Shown here one piece after another: positions 49,801 to 54,050 of a stretch of 64,000 nt of DNA. The position numbers and the translations under genes were made by a program. The notes beneath the pieces are model-generated. The model saw only the letters and a program-made list of their open reading frames with translations. It had not been told where the DNA came from and made no database searches. Each line of letters opens with the position of its first letter. Position 1 is the stretch's first letter. Source of the stretch: Ischnura elegans (taxonomy: Eukaryota > Arthropoda > Insecta > Odonata > Coenagrionidae); contig NC_060251.1 of the NCBI RefSeq assembly GCF_921293095.1, forward strand, positions 100,860,566 to 100,924,565, read 5' to 3'.

Positions 49801-50380
49801 AGCGTCTTAGTCGGGTAATAAAACTTTTGAAAACTGGTATTCTAAATAAAATTAACTTTGGTATTCTATATAAAATCTATGTATACAATTCACTTCGTAT
49901 AAAAAATATTTTATCTAATATATTTCAATGTGGGCAAAATTGAGAGTATCGATATTCCATCGAGTTTATGAAGTGATCCCCGCATTTTTTTAAATATAAG
50001 ATACGATGGATGCAAAATGATCTCGGATAATGACTCACCCTTGACGTAAAAATACTACAACTCTAAATGACTACAGGTGGAAAAAGATCATCTGGGAATT
50101 GAAAGGACTATTAAGAAATATTAAAATGGAGGGATACACTGTACCAATCTTCGGGTTTTATTACTTTGAACGAATGAAAAGGTGACCTAAATAAAATTAA
50201 TCTTGAAAATTGCGCTCATGATTTTGATGATCTCAAAGGGGCAAACACATTTTTCTCAAACTAACTTATTTAATACTTTTAAACAGCATTCGAGTGCGTC
50301 ATCGACTCACTCAGTTTGAGGCTGGACACTGCAGGAGACGCCGCGAGCACCAGCACCAGGAACACCGCGAGAGGCACCAT
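19669..50380 (-). CDS. takeout / juvenile-hormone-binding-protein-like gene (six coding exons)
   Basis: Secreted lipid-ligand carrier of the takeout/JHBP family; in the family these bind hydrophobic ligands such as juvenile hormone in the haemolymph or act in chemosensory and feeding physiology. Exons on the minus strand: 50380-50311, 35931-35839, 35086-34939, 28558-28425, 22420-22271, 19823-19669. Every junction is GT-AG, the phases agree, and the sum is 750 nt, giving 249 residues plus stop, the usual family length. Residues 1 to about 20 form a hydrophobic signal peptide beginning MVPLAVFLVLVLAAS. Cys30 and Cys40 are the expected first disulfide pair. Family landmarks follow: GLPEWGVPKLDPLKVP, GLSEIRFLS, PRYSIVGKYDMSGRLLLLPI, VRVRFENLFEGNRLLG, MNNLLNTHWKEL. 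There are sequons at both NIT sites. Introns are about 14.4, 0.75, 6.4, 6.0 and 2.4 kb and hold many transposons. The sister gene ends at 63031. Ligand unknown. Confidence 0.93.
19824..20870. other. intron 5 of the takeout-like gene, first part
   Basis: AT-rich intronic DNA with no recognisable element up to the piggyBac scrap at 20880. Confidence 0.4.
20880..21290 (-). pseudogene. piggyBac transposase fragment in intron 5
   Basis: The minus-strand frame 21251-21036 reads GLEARVILELLKVIPEPSNH, RVFFNNFFSSCRLF, LKEKGFCVTGTIRENRTEC. That is the block around the second catalytic Asp of piggyBac-derived transposases (...NH.V.FDNFFTS..L...L...G...TGT+R.NR). The catalytic Asp of FDNFF is Asn here. 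Weaker continuation (FDEAVGHN) follows toward 20900. This is a short isolated remnant, different from the copies at 31 kb and 54 kb. Confidence 0.75.
21291..22270. other. intron 5, remainder
   Basis: No supported coding or repeat feature between the piggyBac scrap and exon 5. Confidence 0.35.
22271..22420 (-). CDS. takeout-like gene, exon 5
   Basis: Acceptor ttcttttcgtag precedes 22420 and donor GTAAGACT follows 22271. The exon encodes NLTAEWTLRGKPMVRDGLTY and VRVRFENLFEGNRLLG, the family's (V)..DF..LF.GN..LG block. The final G plus GT of exon 6 restores a Gly codon. Confidence 0.94.
22566..23321 (-). mobile_element. non-LTR retrotransposon (Jockey/RTE-like) 3' part, split by the LTR element
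   Basis: The minus-strand frame 23250-23017 reads YEKFIRKSEVHDIPTRN, LHIPKHHTLHMNKSFIVTAS and QIWNSLPAQIRS, the C-terminal domain of a non-LTR reverse transcriptase (.TRN....L..P......SF...A...WN.LP..I+). It is followed by a stop, a 33-bp tandem repeat (22850-23012) and a 3' end with gggccccagtgcctacgaaa and a TAT/TTA repeat near 22567. The upstream continuation of the same reading lies beyond the LTR element at 27176-27250 and includes KKWDHF and LNWLKY. Removing the LTR element and one TTAT makes the frame continuous. Confidence 0.8.
22850..23012. repeat. 33-bp tandem repeat, five units
   Basis: Units begin atgaacataagaaagtgaat at 22850, 22883, 22916, 22949 and 22982, with one or two substitutions between units. 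Because 33 is divisible by three, frames stay open on both strands and give 11-residue repeats that are not genuine proteins. It lies in the 3' UTR of the LINE. Confidence 0.95.
23322..23713 (+). repeat. 5' LTR
   Basis: Begins TGTGACCAATCCGG and ends GTCTGGTTACA. Contains a GA microsatellite (cccgagagagagagagagga) close to its 3' end. No difference from the 3' LTR was seen on reading. A possible promoter region is present but has no clear TATA box. Confidence 0.95.
24035..25237 (+). CDS. gag: gag of the RT-less LTR element
   Basis: A 400-residue structural protein. The likely start is the ATG at 24035 (ctggcaATGGCC); the frame is open from 24026 through a GTG. Residues of about 145-300 form a retrotransposon gag (capsid) domain: FEHPVSFIRKVEEYICFY, ATNMLEGAAKDWVDTLYP, FKTGFLERFWNREAQFQ and a second helical half. 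The N-terminal 130 residues are charged and probably partly coiled. The C-terminal tail is basic and glycine-rich (RGNNRFTARED) and has no CCHC zinc knuckle. The last 55 nt contain a -1 frameshift signal leading into protease, with TTTAAAC at 25183-25189. The gag frame ends at 25237, overlapping the next frame by 34 nt if counted from its first ATG-like codon. Confidence 0.9.
   Translation: MATYRGRREESSDDDTFSSPHQISTALKKMSLEDHVSTPVVTGTRVEDGQQAIHAQGVDRELKDLLVSVLNNQTALIRGIRDEVKRSSDRVTSEMVSQSERLHGISMRLNETDRGNVVEGENRNEVGRNLNQPLFVPPPNCLSRPTFRARHFEHPVSFIRKVEEYICFYSIPTRQSVILATNMLEGAAKDWVDTLYPPLEDFHDFKTGFLERFWNREAQFQHKLKLLTGSFDIHRHGRMSDYFMEQVRAAKLCEPPMEDDEIIYSVARHFHPTIQNLIYTAGELTINKMRDLLSYYDTTSAMQREGPRGSDGHQPYRGSLQTSEAHSNPSRNWYNTRMGEGARGNNRFTAREDDPNRPRGEIGCVPRQNDISTRDSGVRDPVDLNLTRLDCPDPQCQTMT
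25183..25228 (+). promoter_or_regulatory. -1 programmed ribosomal frameshift signal
   Basis: TTTAAAC (25183-25189) is a canonical slippery heptamer and sits in the gag frame exactly as T TTA AAC. A 6-nt spacer (25190-25195) follows. Then a stem pairs 25196-25206 (CGTTTGGATTG) with 25217-25228 (CAATgCCAAACG), 11 base pairs with one bulged G and a 10-nt loop. The -1 frame is open from the heptamer into the protease. Spacing and geometry match known eukaryotic and retroviral -1 sites. Confidence 0.85.
25189..26658 (+). CDS. pol: protease-integrase fusion left after deletion of RT/RNase H
   Basis: A -1-frame product continuing from gag. Numbered from the ATG at 25219 minus five codons (25204), residues of about 50-150 are a retropepsin: the active site ALLDTGSS (Asp61) and the flap-side ILGVDFL. 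At about residue 230 (nt about 25890) the sequence passes without a break into the integrase core: VVVDVFSKYVQ (Asp240), VLSDHGTQF (Asp280), NPCERIMREL (Glu315), then a C-terminal part with RVLLRCP and FNFYNLKPY. Reverse transcriptase, RNase H and the integrase HHCC zinc domain are absent. The junction is in frame, so the 484-codon reading stays open. All protease and integrase catalytic acids remain. The likely origin is an internal deletion of a gypsy/Osvaldo-like element. Confidence 0.9.
   Translation, partial: LNPFGLPRSPMPNDDLKADLPTVLSFQLEGDPYDDLIWEREREPEVLKCPTMEVECYGTNVEALLDTGSSISAISEELWVELSSKRNDIPLFPMCKSHIICANGKKSMPIRKQVLLPLRIENREIEVVCLVINHLIRPLILGVDFLSKFRVGIDFQDNGVDIKIPSDEFAEACAVKTAESFKEKLNVIQDEGMPLNTKNPKPSGDDRVEGTLNELLEEFENLFSEKPGLVPNGERGNKFAFVVVDVFSKYVQVYPINKPNTNSCLRCLKDKYFALCGRPKCVLSDHGTQFTSAKWKDELKVVGVDVAFSSIRHPQSNPCERIMRELSRVFRTYCSDNHVNWQAVVPFINKWFNEVTHESTGTTPFALHFGRQPRRDFSELLVIPETNVFTHEALVACAFRKLKAAGSKRRNAQRGRTHRFCEGDRVLLRCPRASDTKLKLFHKFFHLYTGLYRIARIVGGNASELTNEEGDKIGIFNFYNLKPYIVEEK
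26780..27171 (+). repeat. 3' LTR
   Basis: Same length and, as far as I could compare, the same sequence as the 5' LTR. It follows tgttgagggagcca, a short purine-rich tract that may prime plus-strand synthesis. Confidence 0.95.
27172..27500. mobile_element. LINE continuation (minus) and a separate RTE C-terminal scrap (plus)
   Basis: 27176-27250 on the minus strand continues the LINE interrupted at 23321 (KKWDHF, LNWLKY). At about 27405-27475 on the plus strand, KRLADGRIEWRAAS is the last block of an RTE-type polyprotein, similar to the fragment at 42545-42790, and ends at a stop. Confidence 0.6.
27501..28424. other. intron 4, remainder
   Basis: Contains a G-rich, purine-biased tract on the plus strand (28010-28150) that gives glycine-rich translations. 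No domain or repeat was recognised. Confidence 0.35.
28425..28558 (-). CDS. takeout-like gene, exon 4
   Basis: Acceptor tttatcttctag precedes 28558 and donor GTGAGTAC follows 28425. The exon encodes YELRFKVWLPRYSIVGKYDM, then SGRLLLLPITGRGDSNITL, the central JHBP strand pair (..P...I.G.Y...G..L.LPI.G.G). It lies between the piggyBac-bearing intron 3 and the LTR-element-bearing intron 4. Confidence 0.93.
28995..29130 (-). repeat. tRNA-derived SINE in intron 3
   Basis: On the minus strand it starts GCCGGCCTCGGTGGCGGCGG (29129 downward; A-box region) and has a strong B box in GCGGGTTCGTGTCCCGCC (about 29056-29075), then cagggtaggtttcccctatc and a tail near tgttcgtgtacgtgcattt. Pol III box spacing is right for a tRNA-related SINE. 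Target duplications were not resolved. Confidence 0.65.
29140..30318. other. intron 3, unassigned part
   Basis: AT-rich intronic DNA between the SINE and the piggyBac element, with no supported feature. Confidence 0.35.
30324..33346 (-). mobile_element. nearly intact piggyBac transposon
   Basis: Perfect 17-bp terminal inverted repeats CACTCCGGGAGTGGCGC (30324-30340 and 33330-33346) are flanked on both sides by TTAA (30320-30323 and 33347-33350). The repeat itself contains the palindrome CACTCCGGGAGTG. GC-rich palindromes lie just inside both ends: 30368-30384, 33153-33170 and 33311-33331. It carries one transposase gene on the minus strand with a single frameshift. The 3.0-kb length and TTAA target are typical of the piggyBac superfamily. 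It lies in intron 3 of the takeout-like gene, in the same orientation. Confidence 0.95.
30863..32595 (-). pseudogene. piggyBac transposase, one frameshift near the C-terminus
   Basis: Likely start ATG at 32595-32593, reading MNYEKAERRIQRYLEEVEEE; the upstream 27 codons in the same frame have no ATG. An acidic N-terminal region (about residues 1-75) is followed by the DDE_Tnp_1_7 domain. Catalytic Asp positions are visible in TVTVDEMLPAF, VVTDNWFTSF and KIGVDIVDKMCS. The first frame runs to 31099; a 1-nt-scale shift near 31160 moves the reading into a second frame ending at 30863, which carries the C-terminal cysteine-rich zinc domain CSFCDRSKNRKTRYAC and CNNC. Total about 575 residues, normal for the family. 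The single lesion could be genuine decay or a sequencing error; everything else is open. Confidence 0.92.
33351..34938. other. intron 3, remainder, with a 12-bp perfect hairpin
   Basis: No gene. A hairpin with perfect 12-bp arms, GGGACACTCTTG (33698-33709) and CAAGAGTGTCCC (33719-33730), and a 9-nt loop lies in a GC-richer stretch (33640-33960). I could not match it to a known RNA. Confidence 0.4.
34939..35086 (-). CDS. takeout-like gene, exon 3
   Basis: Acceptor ttttacttag precedes 35086 and donor GTAAGGCT follows 34939. The exon encodes GLPEWGVPKLDPLKVPTM, a glycine/alanine loop, FNITLIDSYHHGLSEIRFLS. The G(I/L)PE.GVP.LDPL.VP block is diagnostic of the takeout family. The exon ends with two bases (AG) that complete a Ser codon with exon 4. 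Confidence 0.93.
35839..35931 (-). CDS. takeout-like gene, exon 2
   Basis: Acceptor tttcacag precedes 35931 and donor GTAAGGAA follows 35839. The exon encodes DLTKICEPKDPELGPCIVKM and a short helix. This is the N-terminal Cys-X9-Cys motif of the family. Phase 1 at both ends joins exon 1 and exon 3 cleanly. Confidence 0.9.
35932..38880. other. intron 1 of the takeout-like gene, 3' part
   Basis: About 2.9 kb without supported features apart from short unrelated open frames. Nothing resembling an exon was found on either strand. Confidence 0.35.
38893..39145. repeat. non-autonomous DNA element fragment
   Basis: The edge gggtggatccaggatttttt with ctggaggtaggaggg, and a right part with a 12-G run (39121-39132) and cacgtgactccgtgctgag, resemble widespread non-autonomous DNA elements of arthropods. 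The class is uncertain and the ends are decayed. Confidence 0.3.
39818..39882 (-). repeat. tRNA-like sequence
   Basis: On the minus strand tagactagttgttagagtac resembles a D-arm/A box and cccacgttcgatgcttc a T-arm/B box, with gctaccacgcggggg between them. Acceptor-stem pairing is not evident, so it is a tRNA pseudogene or SINE head rather than a functional tRNA. Confidence 0.45.
40136..40615 (-). pseudogene. non-LTR retrotransposon C-terminal fragment (zf-RVT type)
   Basis: An open 159-codon frame reads LQRLSYQLLWQPIQTKTKKI and then CEYCKITEDLQHKFFTCLKV with RKKW. This is the zinc-binding domain found after the reverse transcriptase in several LINE clades (..L..T...L.K......C..C...E...H.F..C.....W). 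The reverse transcriptase itself is not adjacent, so the copy is truncated at its 5' side. It sits in the middle of the 39489-41495 element and may be captured or inserted there. Confidence 0.7.
41496..42540. other. unassigned AT-rich intron DNA
   Basis: Very AT-rich. A segment at 42460-42520 (ccctgatgatagtttaaaat, gaaacgttggct) resembles a repeat tail common in arthropod genomes, but the family is unclear. Confidence 0.3.
42545..42790 (+). mobile_element. RTE-type LINE C-terminal fragment
   Basis: The plus strand reads RMGHILRHDGLMKTIVEGQV then GRKKED, and after frame changes WRAAS near 42735 and a stop. This is the C-terminal block of RTE-type polyproteins (..GH.LRH..L...+.EG...GKR.RGRPR). 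Broken and short; followed by a gatgatgatgttgatga repeat typical of the 3' end. Confidence 0.6.
42984..43200 (+). repeat. SINE with an inverted copy of its own 3' part
   Basis: The B box GGATTCAAATCCCGG (43029-43043) is followed by a SINE body: ggtggccgagatttatcaga, gtcgttaagctgtggtctcc, gtcggtaggagtagtctatt and gacgccgagtttct (ending about 43197). Immediately before the tRNA-like part, 42986-43014 (acccggcgtctacattagcc, tactcct) is the diverged reverse complement of the 3' part near 43165-43193. Confidence 0.6.
43331..43714 (-). CDS. unidentified ORF with a hydrophobic N-terminus
   Basis: A 127-codon minus-strand frame with no neighbouring transposon sequence. It starts MELESQRMVFIFKLVVSSLT; a second Met at residue 8 would put a plausible signal peptide first (MVFIFKLVVSSLTLVLPLHS). 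The rest is mixed polar/hydrophobic with one Cys, a sequon (NVTS) and LSFPVLLLEDGLAIFRFNEE. I do not recognise a family. It lies inside intron 1 of the takeout-like gene, on the same strand, so it could be a nested gene, an exon of something larger, or chance. There is no obvious polyadenylation signal nearby. Confidence 0.3.
   Translation of the reverse strand: MELESQRMVFIFKLVVSSLTLVLPLHSETRYKCRPSDKKNLGQTVSTFRTLSLSFSMNVTSTFGENWRPLSFPVLLLEDGLAIFRFNEELDRPHIASQHESHYLTGNPNSFMQAFISFPFYNKAGLS
43935..44045. repeat. GGAATC/GATTCC-rich mirrored repeat
   Basis: Short alternating units (aatcgattctcgattccacc, cgattgtcgattccaccgat, cggaatcggaatcgagattc) form a local cluster of overlapping palindromic GATTCC/GGAATC words. 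It is probably a decayed low-complexity repeat. Confidence 0.5.
44046..48350. other. intron 1, large unassigned part
   Basis: Includes a GA microsatellite (44702-44720) leading into a GC-rich block to about 44935 with open frames but no domain, then AT-rich DNA without features. No exon of the takeout-like gene was found here. Confidence 0.3.
48360..48742 (+). repeat. possible RTE-type LINE 3' end, strongly decayed
   Basis: The final segment (aaacctaccttaattgatgg, aatagaataccgataa) matches the 3' terminus of the element at 12866-12915. The coding part upstream is barely recognisable. The TTAA-type MITE begins directly at its end. Confidence 0.4.
48744..49348. mobile_element. piggyBac-type MITE, 605 bp
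   Basis: Identical 17-bp terminal inverted repeats, CCCTTCCGTGACTGTGC (48744-48760 and 49332-49348 in reverse). The right flank is TTAA; the left flank is ATAA, one substitution away. Three related palindromes occur inside: GGGGTAACTTAGTAACCCC (48761-48779), GGGGTAACCGAGTTACCCC (48923-48941) and GGGGTACCTGAGATACCCC (49286-49304). No coding capacity. The superfamily call rests on the TTAA target and CCC-type ends. Confidence 0.8.
49410..49570 (+). mobile_element. RTE-type LINE fragment, decayed
   Basis: The plus-strand reading KRMDRLNGRIG..RDEVPY, then LHRKIPMDRPHLVA resembles the segment DGRI.W.DRV.NE.VL...  ..I..R+..W+GH+LR of RTE-type polyproteins, with several lesions. Confidence 0.4.
50311..50380 (-). 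CDS. takeout-like gene, exon 1 (signal peptide)
   Basis: Starts with an ATG at 50380-50378 in the context gatcaccATGG and codes for 23 residues plus one base. It holds the hydrophobic signal peptide. The donor GTGAGTCG begins at 50310. Upstream on the minus strand lies a GC-rich stretch (50400-50700) that should be 5' UTR or promoter. No exon-2-type sequence follows for 14.4 kb. Confidence 0.85.
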
Positions 50381-50850
50381 GGTGATCGTTCCCTCTCTCT
50401 CTCCTTCTCTTGCGCGTCAGATCGGGAGGTGAGCCGCGAGCGTACCAAGGAATCCGCGATGTCATCGACGAGAAGTGTTCCGAAGGCGCTCAAGAAGCGA
50501 AGGGAGAAAAATCGTTTCGCTTTGAAGCGCGGTCCTTTTTCGATGCGCTCCCTCTGAAGGTGCGTTGGGATGTGTGCGCTAAAAGTGTGGATGAGGATTA
50601 GAAGCCGTTTGCATCAGCCTGGGGAGGCGGAGTAGAGGTGGGCGAGGTGGTGGGGTGGTTTTGAGTGCTCCGGGAGGGAGGGGAAGGGTAAGAGCGGAGC
50701 AGGAAAGGGTAGAAAGTGGCGCTCGTGCGAAGGGGACGCTACTGGAGAGGAGAGGTGTCTTGGTGGCAGGTTGTTTTTGTGGGAAGGGGTGAAAGTGATC
50801 TCTCATCCCCCTTGCTTTGCTAGAGATGTACGGGGTTATGGTGGAGGGCG
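50381..50850 (-). promoter_or_regulatory. presumed 5' UTR and promoter of the takeout-like gene
   Basis: GC-rich relative to its surroundings, on the upstream side of the ATG at 50380. A CT/GA tract (50390-50408) lies just upstream of the start. No TATA box or polyadenylation-type signal is visible, and the transcription start cannot be fixed from sequence. Confidence 0.4.
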
Positions 50851-50962
50851 GTAGGAGAGAGTATGCATGTGCTTCCCCGTTTATAATTCATAATTTTGCT
50901 ACAATAGCTACCCGATTTATTTATTGAAATATCTACCGCTAAACGCTTTATTGCTAGTGCTA

Positions 50963-51490
50963 TTGCCTCGTTCAGATTACGATTGTTCGAGCGATCGTTC
51001 TAACGATAGTTGGCCAAACTAGTGCCTCGTTGGCATTACGATTGTTCCAGTAATCGTTGGAACTATCGTGTATTCACACAACGATGGTTAAAATCTGTGC
51101 TGCCCTCTAGTGCTGACAGGTAAAGTGAACGAGAAGTTGACGGTTAGTTAAGCTGTTGAGGTATGCAGGGTCAATATATTACTGTGTTCAACGTGTATTT
51201 AACAAATAATTTTTCTTCCGCCCTTATTCTTCCTTTCTTGGACAAATTCATGAAAAATAGAGCGAAGGGAATTTCGCGAATTTTTCGTCCTTCTCTTGTC
51301 GCTTCCTTTTCCGGTCTCCCGGCGCCTAACCATCGTAAAGTGGCAACGTTCGGAACTACGGTAACTATTGTCAGGACATGCATTCACACTACTAGTTCGG
51401 CCAACTATCGTTAGGACGATCGCCCGGACAATCGTAATTTGAACGTGGCAAAGCAGTGTGAATGCATGTCCCGACAATAGTTGACGTAGT
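50963..51490. mobile_element. MITE with about 60-bp inverted ends and nested palindromes
   Basis: The left end TTGCCTCGTTCAGATTACGA (50963) and the reverse complement of the right end TTGCCACGTTCAAATTACGA (51451 downward) continue to match for about 60 bp, through cgatcgt..taacgatagttg and actagt. A second, related unit (tgcctcgttggcattacgat) begins at 51022. A further inverted pair follows on the right: 51364-51393 against 51457-51486, both containing cattcacac / gtgtgaatg. It carries no gene. An hAT-type MITE is possible, but a clean target duplication was not found. Confidence 0.6.
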
Positions 51491-51589
51491 AGTAGTCCAC
51501 AGTCCAGTCCAGTTTCAAGCAGCAAAAATATATTTGCATGACGCTGTGAATTTATATTAAGTAAAAACAGAACTGAAAAAACGTAATGT

Positions 51590-52030
51590 AAGTTGTATAA
51601 TAAAGAACAGGCATAATTTAATGGTCCTAAAATAACTGTGACATTAAAGTGGTAATAAATAATTTGGTTAGTGTTGTAGCAGGTATTTTATAACATTTCT
51701 GGATGAATGATTCCACATTCATACAAGTTTTTATATCGTTTGGAATTTCATTCCATATAACGGTAGATATGACGACGAACGATTTATGGAGCATTGTGGT
51801 AGTTCTATGTGATGGTAAATAGAGATTAGTGGGTTCACTCCGTGTTATCATGATTCTGGCTGTAGGCGCGTACTGAAAGAGGTCAAGTTAATATTTCTTG
51901 TTTGTTTTCGACGTTGATAATAGGAAGAGTCATACGCTAGGAGCGTACTTTTTGCGTTAATTTCATTCCCCGTTTCATTAGGCACGAGATGAATAGCTCT
52001 CTTAGTTGTGTACGAGTTAGCAGCGTTCAT
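51590..52030 (-). mobile_element. non-LTR retrotransposon C-terminal fragment
   Basis: The minus frame 51851-51627 reads TNLYLPSHRTTTMLHKSFVV and STVIWNEIPNDIKTCMN, the same type of C-terminal reverse-transcriptase tail as at 23017-23250 (L..P......L..SF.....  .WN.+P..I+). An upstream piece in another frame (52030-51848) may be the preceding part. 5'-truncated and broken. Confidence 0.65.
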
Positions 52031-52039
52031 TGTTAGTAT

Positions 52040-53638
52040 TCTACCAGCTAAGATAGATTACTGTGCGGCCACCTTGTGCGTTCTTTTATCAATTCGAGGA
52101 TCATAGTAGAAAGTAAACCTCTGATTAGATTCGCAGCCGATGAAAACGAAGCATTTGAAGGTACGAATAGAAGGATGTTGAGACGGAGAGTTCACTCCAC
52201 GAAGGATGCCTAAACATTTCGCGAAAACGTAATAAAGGGCACTTGTCTACCGTAGCTTTCGCATTATTTATTAAAGTATCTGCCATTTAACTGTTAAGTA
52301 TTAGTTTAAGACAAGGGTGTGGTACTAATTAGTCGTTTGTGATTTTTACGGCTGATTCATAGTTGATTTTTAACATCTTTTTGTCATCCAAGAGTATTTT
52401 TTTCCGTCGAGACATTAAAGATGGGACTCTTTGAGTAGTGGGATTGAGTCTGAGGTTTTTTAATTTGCTTTATCGCGTCGTGCAGCCTTGAATTGTCGGG
52501 TGGAAAGAAAAACTTCATTACAACTGCAAGTCCTTGCTCCCAGTAACTGATACAAAGTCAAGGCTATAAGAGAGATCGTCTTCATCCCACAAAGGAATAT
52601 TTCTCTCAATTAATGGTGACTTAATATTTTTTTGGAAATTCCATTAATCTTTGGATGTATTCGTCTTTCGTGCCATTGATAAAACCTGGACTTAACATGG
52701 GTCAGGCATTGGTGCTGTGATACGACCAAAAAAATTAACATTGTCTTCTGGTTCCTGATGTGGGGATAATAATGGTTTTTATGATGTATTTAAGATGCTA
52801 TTTTATGAGTGAAACTGGATAATATTTTAAGTGTATACTTTGCTTTCGCCTCAATATTTTGCCGAGTGATTATAAATTATGTCCATAATTAAAAAATACT
52901 TGGTTTAAATAGGTAACCATTATAATTATAACAAACTTACATAAAGTAAAGCCTGAAGAAGAAAAGTCCTATAGGAATGCCATATAGAATAGGAGTACTC
53001 TCTATTCAAGCCATGTATCAATATCAATTCAAGCCATACATCAATATCAATTCAAGCATGTGCAGCATTTTGGAGGAGTGCATTACCCTAAACAAAACCC
53101 TAAGGCGTATTGCTTCCTTCGCCGTAAGAAGTGAACGTAAACTTAAAGTGCGTTCATTAGCCAAGAGAACTTTATTTGTCGTGATTAATTGCTTTCATTG
53201 GTGCGTAGATAATACTGATCATTTTAATGAGTGCTTGCTGGTGTCTCATTCTTGATTTAACGCGGAGAAAGCGTGTGATGAAAGGTTTCATTAGCGTGAG
53301 AAAAAAACATTGAACTTATCATCATTCAATTTATTCTAGGAGCCGTGGGGAAAAATTATCATCTACTCCTGAACTGATATTTTTACCCTTAGTCCTTCAT
53401 CATGAGCTTGTTGATTATATACTTATGTGCGCCTGGGTTTTATGGATATTCCTAAAAATATTGCAATACATTATTTTTAATTTATCAATATCATCCTCTG
53501 GATCCCCAATAATTTACGCTCCCTTCTTCCTTTTCCTTAATAATCCTTCGTTGACTTTTGTTGGTTTACTGCATACAGTTTTTCATCCTAGTTGTTCTGT
53601 TTTATTTTTATTCACCAAGACATCGTGATTTCCCATGC
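52040..53638. other. unassigned
   Basis: No supported coding or repeat feature. A near-duplicate of about 20 bp (tatcaatatcaattcaagcc / catcaatatcaattcaagca) occurs at 53019-53057. Confidence 0.3.
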
Positions 53639-53651
53639 TTAACCCTTAACC

Positions 53652-53697
53652 CTGGCGAGAAACTCATGGGTGCACGCACCCATGAGTTTCTCGCCAG
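53652..53697. repeat. 46-bp perfect hairpin in the left end of the piggyBac
   Basis: Arms of 22 bp, CTGGCGAGAAACTCATGGGTGC and its exact complement, are separated by a 2-nt loop. It interrupts the terminal repeat directly after CCCTTAACC and is absent from the right end. Confidence 0.95.
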
Positions 53698-54050
53698 TGC
53701 ACGCTAGCGACTTTTTGCCGCACTTTTACATTCTTGGTTCTACGAAATAAGCACGCAAATTTGAGGGTATTTTAACGCACTTGGGTAACTTCTAATTAAT
53801 AATAGCACTTTGAATATTTTTCCTTTTTATTTATAAACAAATATAACGCGTATTAAAGTACAATTTGTTTCATTTTTCATTTGAGGATTTTTTCTTGAGA
53901 CATTGCAGACGATAATCGAGAGATTATCTAGTCAAAATCAACACACAAAAAAAGTTATGCTACATCTTAAATTCAATCATTCATAATATAGAAAACACAA
54001 CAACAAATATTTACAATTACAAATAAAATTAATTGTTCAATTTTTTATCC

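Noticed and set aside
50294-50557. Arginine-rich plus-strand ORF
   Set aside because: Antisense to exon 1 and the GC-rich 5' region of the takeout-like gene.
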